A stretch of 64,000 bases of DNA from Malurus cyaneus samueli (lineage: Eukaryota; Chordata; Aves; Passeriformes; Maluridae): positions 57,833,020-57,897,019 of the forward strand of contig CM019236.1 of assembly GCA_009741485.1 (NCBI GenBank). Reading direction: 5' to 3'. Shown piece after piece: positions 12,788 to 24,612 of the stretch (within the stretch, counting starts at the first letter, position 1; each line of letters starts with the position of its first letter). Position numbers and translations under genes: made by a program. The notes under the pieces were generated by a model that saw only the letters and a program-made list of their open reading frames with translations, was not told the DNA's origin and did not search any database.

Positions 12788-13229
12788 AATATCCTAAAGA
12801 GCTGATCTATCAGAGAAGTCTTCAAGGAGAAACTAATATCAGTTTTGTAATTGAAATAATCACTTTAATACCCACATGGCTGGGTATTCTTTTTCCTTAA
12901 AAAAATATTTCATATCCCTGTAGAACTGGCTACACAATACCATGCACACAAACAAATGTATTTTTTTAATATAGCCAAGGTTTGCTGTGTACAATTTGTT
13001 TCTTTTTTAATTTCAAGCAAGTGATTTCTTTTCTCACTATGCCTGCCAGTTCATGGAAGGGACTGAGCATGTGGAAGAAGCTTCTGAAGAATGTGCTTCC
13101 TGTTCTGGGGTTAGATAATGATTGGCGAGGGGAAAGGATGCATTCATTCCTTTTTCTTTTGGCATACTGTCATGTACAAGTTCAAGTCCTAAGATACTGT
13201 CATATTTTAGAAGTTATATTCCCCAATTC

Positions 13230-13600
13230 AGTGTTCTCACTGAAACACTCTAAACCATGCACCACGCACTCATCCTTCTCCCTACCTCTCTCCCTACATA
13301 GCCCTGGGGAGGAGAATCTTCACAAAAGGTGAAGATCACAGGTTGAGATATGGACAATTTATTGGAAACAGCAAATGAAATAAGAAGATGAACAGTAACA
13401 GCAACAGTGTAGAAGACACGATTCACATGCAAGTGCTCACTGTGAGGGACCCCTGACAATACCAGACCACACCAAGCTACCTCACCTGGAAGGGACCCTT
13501 CCCCCATTCCTGGAAAATGATGGTGAGGTGGTACCTGTGTCCTTGCCTCTTCTGGCTGCTGGAAAAATTAACCCTGTCTTTGCCCAGGGCAGGGATACAC
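13230..13600 (-). mobile_element. Degraded ERV LTR, related to the one at 46264-46656
   Basis: The segment shares several blocks in the same order with the LTR at 46264-46656. These are 'GGTTGAGATA', 'ACTGGAAACAGCAA'-like, 'GATTCACATG', 'CCCTTCCCCCA', 'TGGCTGCTG' and 'TTAACCCTGTC'. The orientation is the same, with the LTR sense strand on minus. It is older or more diverged, its ends are uncertain, and no target duplication is evident. No internal retroviral genes flank it, so it is most likely a solo LTR left by recombination. Confidence 0.6.
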
Positions 13601-16600
13601 AGGAGTCATTATAGTGGTGACTAGGCCTATTTCTGCTGTCTGTGAAATTTGAAAAGAATTTAGACTAGCAAAGATTAGGTGGTGATTAATGTCATAGTTT
13701 AGATATGTAGTATACTGAATGATGACAGTTTTGCATCTCTGTCTTATGTAGTCCTGGATGATCAGATGTGTCATGGGATATTCAAGGTGTGATGAAGAAA
13801 AGGAAGAAATCATGGAAATTCTATCACAAGAAATTCTATTCCCACAAGAGTGGTACTTCGTTTTTACCTCCCATTAGCTCAGTAAATCAAAGGAAGACTT
13901 AAAGCTCCTAAGAGTGGATCTCCTACAAATCACTGTTAGAGATATGGGGGGGCGGAGGTTTGTATTTGGCCAGTCTACTGTTGTACACTCTCCAGTGTCT
14001 TGAAAAATAGTATAATAGCTGCAAAATTGTTATCAGCTTAAAATTTGGATCCTGCTGCAATTGCTCACTGCATTAGCAATGTTGAATATTTCCTGCAATA
14101 GCTTCAGGTTGTGCAGTGGGAGGAGTTGAGGTAGTTAATTATGGTGTTATTGCTGCTTCTCTCAGTACAGTATCTGCAGTGGTAATTGATCTAATAGTAT
14201 TTTGACTTTTCTCTGCTGGCAGTCATTATCCAGTTTGTGATTTTTTAAACTGTTTTATGCTTTTTGTCTGACACTTAGCATGTCATCCATTCTCTAATCT
14301 TAAAGGCCATACACCTGATTACTTGCAGAACATGCTGAAAGATCCATTTGTCTTTCCTCTAATGATCAGTCTTTACTACAACATTCCTACAGCATTGCTC
14401 TGAGATTGGCTTGTTGAGGTGGGACATCCTTGCCACAAAGCACTCTGCTTCTCTACTGTATTTGGGAAACAGCCTAAAACAGTGCTGGTACAGTTTATAT
14501 TTTAGGATGATCTGAAGGAGGAACAGCCAGAATAGCCATGTCTTGTTGGTTATTCACTCTTAGAATTTGTTTATGGGTGTTTGCATTATGTGATATATTC
14601 CAGAACACCTCTTTGCAGCACCAAGCTGATGAACCTACATTATGTTATATGAATATACATTTTATGTAAAGTATATTACATAAGTCATCAAGGAAGCTGC
14701 AGTAGTTCTAGAAATGCAAGCAAATATCATTCAATGAGAGCATTTAGAATTCCACTGCAGTAAGATGGTAAACCACAAGTGATTCATATTTACACTCAAA
14801 TGACTGATTTGTTTCTCCATTTCTTTCATTAGCTACGCCCAAGATGATAATCCACATTTCCCTAAAGTTCAGGGGTTATTAACTCTGAACCTCACCTTTA
14901 CCTCACCACAGTGTTGATGTCAGTTACTTTTTTAGCTGGGTGCATGGATAAATCACTTGTTTCAGTGGAAACACTGGCTGAGGCTGTGGGAAAGCACTAG
15001 TAACAGAACAGCTGAATGTAGAGCTTAAATGCTGAGTCAGTGATCATGTTTTGAAGCACAGAAGAGAGATAAACCAGTGGCCAACTGGAATTATTAGATA
15101 ACAATATTGCAGTTTTTTTAGATTATGTTCTTGCTGCAACATAGAGTAGTTTAGAACGCTGAGGTCTACTTGCTAGCCACTCCCATTACTCTGGGTTCAG
15201 AAGTACATTCAGGCTTGAGTTGTAGCCTTTCATGTAGGGAGAACTGGAGCAAACAGAACATCTGCTCTGGACTCTAACCTAACTCTGGAGGTGGGGCAGA
15301 GAGTGAAAAAGAATGTGTGGGTAGGTGCATATGTGTCTTTGTATTTTCCATTCTGTCTTGGGGAGATGGTGAGGCTCCTTCCAGTGCTCTCTTAAATGCT
15401 ATATCCATATGTTGTTTGATTTTGAAATACACTTGATGAGAAAGTACCTGTAGAAAAAGGAATTTCAAGTAATGATGTAAGCAAGTGAAGCTCTGTGGGG
15501 GATGATTTCAGCCTACAATTTCAGTGTAATGTGCATTAGAACCCTGAAACCTGTCATCCAGTAGCTTGGTTTCACATCTGTCAGTCTGACCTAATCTAAC
15601 TGCTTTGCAGTCATGCGCTTGAGATCCTGTGGAGTTTTGTTTTTCTAGGAAGTGCACTTGTTCAGAAGTCCTGCAGTCAATCCTTGTGCTGCATTCATTC
15701 TTTTTGATTGAAGCAGCGTCACCTGTGTTTCTGGCAAGGAAGTTTATGGATGGCATTAACATTACACTAATTTACAGCAGAGTAGACCACTGATCATACG
15801 CAGTAGCAGGGATCTGCTTTCAGTAGAGCAACTCAAAATACCCATAGGTTCACACGTAATTAGAAGCTTACAAACAGATGGTGAAGCTTCTTTGAAGCCC
15901 TGTCATTACATCTTGCCTGTGAGCGCTTTAATGCTAGTTTTAGCTGGGGATTATTTTGTGTGCCAGGTTAGTAGGTGTAGGTGCATTCATTTACTTTTAA
16001 TACATTCTGAACTGCTTTTGGCAGGTTGTTAGGTGACTTAATATTAGGTTACATGAGCAGAGGACGTTGACTCGTCAATGTACAACTGACTCTGCATATA
16101 GTGTACACATGAAATATTTTGTGGCTTAATACTTTAAGACTGTTTAGGTATGTCCATATTGCATAACTTTGATTTCCCTGGAGAATCTGTAAACATACTG
16201 TAAGCACTGGATGAGTTGCACTTGTCCTTGGAGCAAAGTATGCTAAAGAAAAGAGAGAGCTATTGACCAAAACAGGGAAATGAGCATAAAGAAACTACCA
16301 GGGAAACTGCCAGGACAGAAATATAATTTAACATGCTGTAGTAGTTATCACACCAAGAAATTAATTTCACACCCAGAAATTAATTTCACAAGCACTACCT
16401 CCTATTTGTGTGTGAGGGCTGACCACCTGCGTAAAAGCTGTAGAAATGTTGAAAGGAAATAATTAAGTTTACAAGCCTTGTTCAGGTCTATTTGTGGGTT
16501 GTTGGGGTTTTTTTATACCCTTAAGGGAAAGCAAGCTATTAAATGGGCAAAAGGAAGAAAATATGAAAATATGTTTTAAAATATACAAGAATACTATTAA

Positions 16601-16939
16601 AATAGGAAATAAATATTGATGAGGAAAAAAAAATACAAGTGTAAATACAAGAGGGGTTTCTTTGATTTTACTAGTGATTTCCCCATTCTAACTGGGAACT
16701 GAGAAACAAAAAAGGCTTGTCTTCCAGTTTCTTAGGACAACTCTCTTCTTAGGAGGAAGAAATTAGGGTTTCAAAGCTGTTTCTTTCTTCCAGTTTGTGA
16801 CCTGAGCAGATGCAATGTGATTTCTTTGATTAGCTGTGTAAGATCTGAGTTCCTACTATGTTGAAAAGTCCAGGCACCTTTATGCCTGGATTAGGATGCT
16901 GAATGTGATTTTTGGCATACATAAATGTGATTATAAGAG

Positions 16940-18440
16940 TCATATAATGGGGTGAAAGGGACCTTAAATATCATCTAGTTCCACCCTCTCTGTTCATGAG
17001 CAGAGACACCTCCCTCTAGACCTGGTAGCTGAGAGCTCCATCTGGCCTGACGTTAAACACTGCCAGGGATTCACAGCTTCTCTGGGCTACCTGTTCCAGT
17101 GTCTCACCACCCTCACAGTAAAAAAATGTTTTCCTAAGATCTCATCTAAATTTATACTCTTTCATCCTCTTGAAAAAGTCCCTCTCCAACTCTCTTGTAG
17201 CTCTCTTTAGGTACTGAGGGGTTGCTCTAAGGTCTCCCAGTGCTTTCTTTTTTCCAAGCTGAACAATCCTAACTCTCAGCCTGCCTTCATAGGCTTCTAG
17301 TCCTGTGATTTGCTTAGTCACTGTCCTTTGCACTTATTCCAACATATCCATGTCTTCCTTTTGTAGGAGGTCTCAGAGCTGAATGCTTATGCTCACAAGA
17401 GCAATATGAAGGGGCAGAATCCCCTCCCTTGCCCTGCTGGCCAGCTTTATGGGCTGCAGTGCATGCTGCCAGCTTGCATTGAGCTGCTCATCAATGACAC
17501 CTGCAAAGTCCTTTTCCTCAGAGTGTTCTCTGTCCGTTTTCCCACCCACCCTGTCTTTGTGCTTGGGATTGCCCCAACCCAGGTGCAAGGACCTTGTACT
17601 TGGCCTTGTTGTTAGTGAGAGTTGCACAGGTCCACCTTTCAAATGTGTTCAGGTCCCTTTGTATGGCATTCCTTCCCTCCAATGTGTTGACCACATCATA
17701 CAGTTCGGTGTCATTGGCAAACTTGCTATTTATCCTGCAGTCTAAATGCCTTATCCATGTCCTGGGTAACCAGGTCTTCTGTGTCCTGTATTCCTCCTGA
17801 GAGGACCAATATTTTCTTGAATCTTTATCGCTGAGACACCTAAGGAACCTTTATTTCGTTACTCTTGATGTCCTTTGCCAGATTTATTTGTGCCGATACT
17901 AACCATCTCCCTGGCTCTTTGTACCATTTCTGTGTATTTCTCCCAAACTACTTTTTCCTGTCTCTACCCTCGGTAAGCTACCTGTTTGTGTTTTAAGTTT
18001 TTCCGAGAGTTCCGTGTTCATCCATGCACGTCTCCTATTTTTTTCTTGATCTCCTCTTTGTAGGAATGCATTGCCCTTGAACCTGAAGGAGACAACCCTT
18101 TGGTATCATCCAGCTCTTGGCCACCCTTCCTTCAAAGGTCCTGTCTCATGGCACTCTACTTAAGGAGATTCTTGAAGATGCCAAAATCTGCTCTCCTGAA
18201 GTCCAGGGTAGTGATCTTTCCACAGTACTCACTGCCCCAAGGATCTTAAGCTCCACTGCTTCATGTCACCGCAGCCTCTTAAGCCTCACATTCATCAGCC
18301 CCTCCTTGTTGATGAGAACAAGTTCCAGCACAGCACCTCTTCTTGTTGCTTAGAAAAGGCAGTTTGTCATGTGTGTGTACTGGGAATCTTCTGGATTACC
18401 TATGCCCTGCTGTACTGCCTCTTTATCTTTGGCACCTTCA
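16940..18440 (-). mobile_element. CR1 LINE, 1.5-kb 5'-truncated copy
   Basis: The plus strand carries the reverse complement of CR1. The 3' end is at 16940 (TCATATAATGG and the 'GAAAGGGACCTTAAA' block), followed by reverse-transcriptase-derived sequence. That includes the region around the conserved 'FADDTKL' and 'LGRGNPKHK' stretches, at about 17550-17720 in antisense. The far end near 18300-18440 corresponds to sequence just downstream of the endonuclease domain of ORF2. Frame breaks are frequent, so it is inactive. The internal order matches the typical avian CR1 copy with deletions. The 5' boundary is approximate. Confidence 0.85.
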
Positions 18441-20827
18441 GCTTTCGGGATGGTCAGTGTTTCAGTTTGGTTAAAAAAGAAGAAAAAAGAAATGCATCAC
18501 TGTGTGATTGTTGTCTGTTCTGGAGACAGATAGTAAACATGTAGGGATGGAGAAGAGCTTTATGAAGCTCCATTAATAATAGCCATGCATATTTCCCTGT
18601 TCCATAGCAAATACTTAGCAGAATTTGTAGTAGGCGTCTGTCTGATGAACTTTGGATTTGCTTGATGTGAGAGGTTTCTGAAGTAGTTTCTGTTTCATTC
18701 TTCTAAACTGGGTATGCCACATGCAGTGGTGAGCACCGGCTCTTGCATTTCAAGTGCTTTAGGTGTTGTTGAGCCGCCCTTGCACCACTCAGTAATGCGG
18801 CTTCCGACTCCAGCTCCCAGCCGTGGTGCCCGGACATGTTAAAGAAAAAGAGGTAGTTTTCATCCAGGAAGCTAACTGCTTCTTCAAAAAGACAGCCGTC
18901 TGTCTTTGACTAAAGCTACTGCAGTCTTTCTACATTCACTAGGTTCTGCCTTAGCAAAACTAAAAATAATTGGTAACAATAAATGTATTCCCACCTGGAA
19001 ATACAAATTACAGTGTTTGTGTCTTACTCCCCTCCTGCTTTACCAATCAATGCAAGTCAGGAGAGTGGTGAGGGGGGCAGAGCTGGGAAGTTCAGGTTAA
19101 TTTGCAGTTTGTTAGAAGGTTATATGGGCTATACTGCTTGGAGCCTTAATTTGTGCTGGTAAAGCACTGAAGAGAAGGCTCAGCTTTGAACTGCCTGAAT
19201 TTTGGAAGACTGAACACAGGCATTGCTCAGACCGCTTTGAGTTGTGAGATGTTGAATTACAAGATGTAAAATTGCCTTTAACAGTTATCTGCTGAGAACT
19301 TATCAATTATTTCCTTCTCTCAGAAAATTTGCACATTAACCAATTGCTTGTATTGCTTGGAAAATATATTCATAATGCATCAGAACCACAGATGTCTGTA
19401 TTCAATACTCAAGCAGTATGCAAAATCTTATTTGGTTGGTTTCTTAACATGCCAGGTCTAAATCTGATCATTTAGAAAATAATTTTCTTCTAACTGAAAT
19501 AGTCAGAAAGCACCACACCTTCAGTTAACCACACCATGGGAAAACTCATTCTGAATGGTGGAAGTTTAATAAAGAAGGAGACAATGGAACAGTCCCAGAG
19601 TATCATTTCACTTGAAAGTAGCATTTCCTCTGCGTCATACATTTTTTTAATAGAATAAGATACTGTATTTTTAAAGCTTAGTTTGTTTTTTTGTCTTACA
19701 TGTTGAGGTAGGCTTCTCTGGATTAGTAAGAATTTTGTGGGTCACAAAAGGAGGAAATTAGTTTAGAAGAAACCATATTGATGGAATAACATTTTTTCAG
19801 TTTATTTGTGAAAGAATAACCTAAACTGTAATCCAGATTAGTACAGAAACACTCCTTTTAGATGTGCTAAGAAGTAGATGTGGTTTAAACCATCTTAATA
19901 ATGCAATGTTGATATGGTAGCCATTTCTAAACTATGTTAAAAAATACATTTTTTATTACATGCATGTCTTAATTGTGAAATTTCTCTTTTTAAATTTCTG
20001 AATTAATAAGAACATCCATATGATAGATGGATGGTGGTTTTAGATAGAGAAGAATAAAATTAGGTTGAGTATACAAGGATATTGCTTGTTATTTGGGGTA
20101 AGAGTGCGCTTTGGTACCTTTTCCCATCTCAGAATAACTTCTCTTGTGCAAATACAACTGGTCTGTTGACATTTTGTGTTTCTGAGAAAGCTAAACACCA
20201 AATGTTGCAGGAGATTTTAAGGTGACTGTTGCATTGTCTTGAAAATATGCTTTAAAAATGGTTTAAATTACCATTTTAAGGAGTTTATCTTAGGTATGAG
20301 AGAGCAAAAATGTTTTTCAGAAAGGAAGGCTACAATTAGTGTGGATTCTACTTTATTGTTATCTGAGAAAAAATCCTGAGATTGTTTAAGCTGTGTGATA
20401 TACTGATACTGTAACCAATGGTAAGTTAAATGTCAAGTCTTGTAAGTTGTCTTCTTTGGACAAAACCTGTGTGCTTCGGGACTCATTTCTTCTTAGATGA
20501 ATTTTTTTAAATTTCTGAAGATGAATAAAACACTTATCTATTATCAAAAATATAAATATATAAATAAGTTAATTCTATTAAGAATATAATATAAACTAAT
20601 AATAGTAATAATAAAATATATTAAAGTAGTCTTTAACCTCAAAGTATTCTTTCTGTTGAAGAAAATTGCTAGACATAAGTGTGTAGAAAATGCTTAATGT
20701 TAGTATCAAGAAAACATATTTATATGTACTGTATTTATCATATGATGGACAAAAATGCTTTCTAAGCAAGATTATGCTCATTACAATAGGAAATCACAAT
20801 GTTTTTTATTTTTATTTATTTATTCAG

Positions 20828-20934
20828 AAAATAAATGCTAAGCTTCATGATGGAGTGTGTCAGCATTGCAAAGGTATCTTGGAGTGGCGAGTAAAATTCA
20901 GAAAGTACAAGCTGCTGACAAAACCTAAAAAATG
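20828..20934 (+). CDS. C9orf85: C9orf85 exon 2
   Basis: The exon has 35 codons plus two bases, from KINAKLHDGVCQHC to LLTKPKK, and then TG of a split Cys codon. It is bounded by a good acceptor (TTTATTCAG) and donor (GTGAGT). It contains the first CxxC pair (CQHC) and a basic stretch, and closely matches the vertebrate C9orf85 (DUF2039) family. The family is conserved across eukaryotes, but its molecular function is unknown. Its paired cysteines suggest zinc ribbons, and no enzyme signature is visible. Confidence 0.95.
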
Positions 20935-23240
20935 GTGAGTTAGATACTTTGTGTTAACTGTTGATTGTGTAGTTTGTGAGCTTTTGGAAAATACTGTGTG
21001 TTTGGAAACTCACAAGAAGAAGCTGCTGTTATGGAACGTTTGTCGTATTTTGAGTCTGTAATGACAATATAGGCAGTTTTAAGTTTCTAATTAATAAGTC
21101 TTTTATCTTAAACTTTTGAAAAGAAGACAGAGGAAGAGCAAATGCTTCCCTCTTTGCTGTTAAAAATGGTTGAACTATGAAACTTCAAGTTTCCAAGACT
21201 CAGTGTGTCCTCCCTTCAAGTCTGTGTTAGAGGGATCTGTGCATCTCCTGCCTTTTGTACTTCACAAATGTTTGCAATATATGCATTTCATTACCTCTTA
21301 GCATGTTCGTTCCTTTTCTGTAAGGAGCTATAATCCTGACTAGTAAATGTTGGCATTCTTTGCATACAGTTCTGTATTACTTTTGTGTAAGTTTATTATC
21401 TCTGATAAGTACTTTAACTTATGAGATGATAAATGTTTTAACTTATCACCAATTTATAAATTATTTTAGTTTTCTGAAAGAGACGCTGTCTGCTTCCTTG
21501 TTATTTGCTCAGTTGCAGAGGTCCTTACCTCCTGTAGCTGCAGACACAGCCAGTGTTTCAGCAGCAAAGCACTGAACTCAGAGAAACCACAGCCCGGCTG
21601 TGGTGCACCATGCAGCCAGGTTTGCCAGCTGCTCGGCATCTGTGTGTTGCTCTCAGTTACAAACTTCTGCAATACTTAAGAACTGCTTGAAGAGCTTCTG
21701 CAAATGTGTATGTGCAGCTCCCCAAGTTGATGGTTTATTTTATTTTGATTTTCAGTAGACAAAAAGGAGAGAAATGTTTATTCATACTACATCCTTCACT
21801 CATGTGAAGTTTTACTTTTTAATATGCAAACATATGTGCAACAAGTATTTTGGTTTTTGTAATAAATTTCACTGTTTCATGTAAAACATGAATTATTAGG
21901 TAGAAGGTTGCTGAATAAAACCCTGGATTCTGTGCATCATGGAGTAAGTTGGGTTTTGTGTTTTTTTAACTCTTGCAAATAACTGTACATCCTGGGTTTT
22001 TTTCCCCAAAGGGAAGAAAGCAGGCAAAAACCCAATGTAAATCAGGGAAGCATTGGAAATAGAAAAAGTGACATTGTAGAACATCTGCTTATAACAGAAT
22101 GTGTGATGTTATCTTTTGTATTTTTGAGCAACGAAGAAGTCTTCAGAGCATTTCTAGATTTACAGGTGATGATTTCTAGACCAGCAGTACAGTGGCTGGG
22201 CAAGCCACTATTCTGAAAGGACAAGACTATGAAAATTTTCAACAGTTGAAGCTTCTGGGTGAAGTAAAAGCATAATACATATTAAAAATGTGACTATTAA
22301 AAACAGAAGTAATTCTTTATATTGCGAAACATGGGAATTGAGGACTTCTCTCTCTCTGTGCCTTATTTTTAGTTTTTTAATAGCTTTAAAGTTACGAGTG
22401 ATAGTATAACCACAAGTTTATCCTAACTCTATTTTGGGTATTTAATTATTAGAAATTAAACTATTAAAAAAAAAAAAAAAAGTGAAAGCCGGCCCTGCAT
22501 TGGTAGTACCACTGTTTGGTATGACATATCTGGTAGAATTTTTGAGGACATGAGAACCAAGAAAATTACTTTTAAGACAGCAGCATTACATGGGGTATAT
22601 TGTTCTGGACTATGTTCTTTAGATACACAAAGCTTTAGAAATGCCAGCTAAATGTTAAGCCACAGAATTTTGGAAATTTCTAAATCTACAGAGTTTATTA
22701 TATGTTGAAAAGCAATAGCCCAAACCCTCTCCATTATTGGGCTGGATTTGTTGAGAATACTGTTCCATGCAGTCTTGTGTTCATAGAAAACAAAGTCTAG
22801 CACTGATTCAGTTTACACTCTTGAGGAGTTCAAGAAGTCGTTGCAGTGTTTGAACTGCAAGCTTTTTATTTTAAAGTCATTGTTCTTTTTATACCGAATT
22901 TTACTTATATTATTAAATCAGAAGTTATGCAATTTCTGAAATTAAAACTACCTACTGAAATGAATAGACACATTTCTTTTTGTCAAATACAAAAATTTTG
23001 ATTTAATGTTTCTTTTTCAATACTTGTTTTGATAACTCTTCCTTAAAAAGACAAGGGTGGGGGGTAAACAGCAATGATTTTTATGATGCTGCTTGTTAAA
23101 ATACCAAGTGTTTCATTTGAAACCAGTCTAAAACATGTTGTTCTTCTTTTGTAGAGTGTGTCTGCATTGTATTTGAGCATGGAATGTTTAGTAAGTGCTC
23201 ACAATATTTTTTTAATCATGTTTTTTTTTCCTCTTGACAG
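20935..23240 (+). other. C9orf85: C9orf85 intron 2
   Basis: AT-rich intron with a short A run near 22465-22481. I recognise no transposon or other gene in it. Confidence 0.7.
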
Positions 23241-23354
23241 TGTGAAGTGTCTTCAAAAGACTGTAAAAGATCCTTATCATATTATTTGTCGACCATGTGC
23301 TGGTAAACTAGAAATTTGTGCTAAATGTGGGAAACAAGAAGAAATAGTAATTCC
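23241..23354 (+). CDS. C9orf85: C9orf85 exon 3
   Basis: The exon starts with T, completing the Cys codon split after exon 2, and then gives VKCLQKTVKDPYHIICRPC through to KCGKQEEIVI. It ends with CC of a split Pro codon before a GTGAGT donor. It has three further CxxC-type pairs (C-VK-C across the junction, CRPC and CAKC). With CQHC of exon 2 these make eight cysteines, enough for two four-cysteine zinc sites. Acceptor CTCTTGACAG is good. This is the most conserved part of the family. Confidence 0.96.
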
Positions 23355-24178
23355 GTGAGTAGCTCATAGGGTACTGTTCATTTCTCTTTTAATAAACCTT
23401 GTTTGGAAACTGCCAAGAAGCTGTTGTACTGTATGCCATTTCTCAATAATCTCAACACGAATCAGTGGGAGTAATTTTCTTCATTTTCTTCAGATGAAAC
23501 TAGGGGTGAACTGCCTATTGATGTTAGTGGGGCTCAGCCAAAATACGTCCTAGTTGGATAAGACACTTCAACACCACAGGGTTTATTGTATATATTTCTT
23601 AAGAACTAGGCACTCCAAAACAGATTTCAGTGTAAAGCATCATAAAATATGCGTAAACCAACTTACTGTTTGTGTTTTGTTTGCCACTTGATGATTCAGT
23701 TACTAGTGAACTGCAGAACTAAACAAGGACTGAGATTGAGCATATTTAGCAGGCTTTTGGCTTTTTTAAAGTTCTTTTATTAGAGCTCGCTCTTTATTGA
23801 GCATGATGCATGATAAATGTATCATAGTCAGTTAATTATAATGGTAATGACATACGATAAAACATTAATTTACTAGATCAGGACAACTGTCCAGCAATTG
23901 TTTTGTTGGTCAGGTTATTCAAATATTTGTATTTCTTTCTTTACAGTTTTTTCTGTATATAATTTTTTTATGCTTACTTTACTGTCTTTTTATGTCTTTC
24001 CTATTTGGTGTGAAAGTAACTTTAAGGACTTTTATTGTCCCTCACCTCCTTCTTCCCACCTCCTGCCATCTTCTGTCCTATATAGGGATGGAATGTTGGG
24101 AGGATATTCTATTCTCCATGCCATTCTTGTTTGAATTCCAGAAGTGGGTGTTGATAACATCCCCATTGCTTTCTGCAG
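23355..24178 (+). other. C9orf85: C9orf85 intron 3
   Basis: An 824-bp intron, AT-rich, with a pyrimidine-rich 3' end (TTGCTTTCTGCAG). Nothing else is recognised. Confidence 0.8.
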
Positions 24179-24350
24179 GATTGACAAAGGACAAGACAGC
24201 GCTGAGACTACTGAAAATGGCCAGGAGAATAGTAGTTTGAAGGACGAGCTGGATTTTGATACAAATTTCATCAATGGAGACAGTGATGAAGATTCTGATG
24301 TGCTTGAAGAACAATTTAAAAGTATGAATTTTAAAACAACAGAGACCTAA
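24179..24350 (+). CDS. C9orf85: C9orf85 exon 4, C-terminus and stop
   Basis: G at 24179 completes the Pro codon, and 56 codons plus TAA follow. The C-terminal tail is strongly acidic (for example KDELDFDTNF and GDSDEDSDVLEE) and looks disordered. It lacks cysteines. Mammalian relatives have the same kind of acidic Asp/Glu/Ser tail with little direct identity (a DDLDFD-like stretch is shared). Together with a 33-residue exon-1 peptide, the full protein would be about 163 residues, close to the family's usual size. Confidence 0.93.
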
Positions 24351-24498
24351 AGGTTGTGTTTATACAGGAGATTATATGCAATCAAATACGGTAAACCAAT
24401 GTTTACCTAAAGCTGTTCAAAAACCTGATTTGACATCTAAGGTTCTTTTATGTAAATGCTGGCATTCTGTATGATGCTACTTGTTGGGGATTTGTATT

Positions 24499-24504
24499 AA
24501 TAAA
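24499..24504 (+). terminator. C9orf85: C9orf85 poly(A) signal, proximal
   Basis: AATAAA about 150 bases after the stop codon, in AT-rich 3'UTR. A second AATAAA (24607-24612) is followed by T/GT-rich sequence (CTCTTTGTGTAATT), so the distal site may be used as well or instead. Confidence 0.65.
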
Positions 24505-24606
24505 CATTTTTATATATTAAGAGCAGAATTTCTTGTGAAAAGATTCAAAAATTCTATCTTTAATCACAGTTATTTATTTCATACATGTAACAACTTGTTT
24601 TTCTGG

Positions 24607-24612
24607 AATAAA
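24607..24612 (+). terminator. C9orf85: C9orf85 poly(A) signal, distal
   Basis: AATAAA followed within 15 bases by a GT-rich element, the usual arrangement for cleavage and polyadenylation. It places the probable gene end near 24,630. Confidence 0.6.

Larger units (their letters stand above)
11511..20827 (+). other. C9orf85: C9orf85 intron 1
   Basis: A 9.3-kb intron between the CpG-island exon and the first intact zinc-binding exon. It holds a (CA)n run (12758-12787), a solo-LTR-like segment (about 13230-13600) and a 1.5-kb CR1 copy (16940-18440). The rest is AT-rich DNA in which I recognise nothing. Confidence 0.7.

Noticed and set aside
17142..18353. Short open frames as genes
   Set aside because: They lie within a CR1 copy and correspond to broken or antisense LINE sequence.
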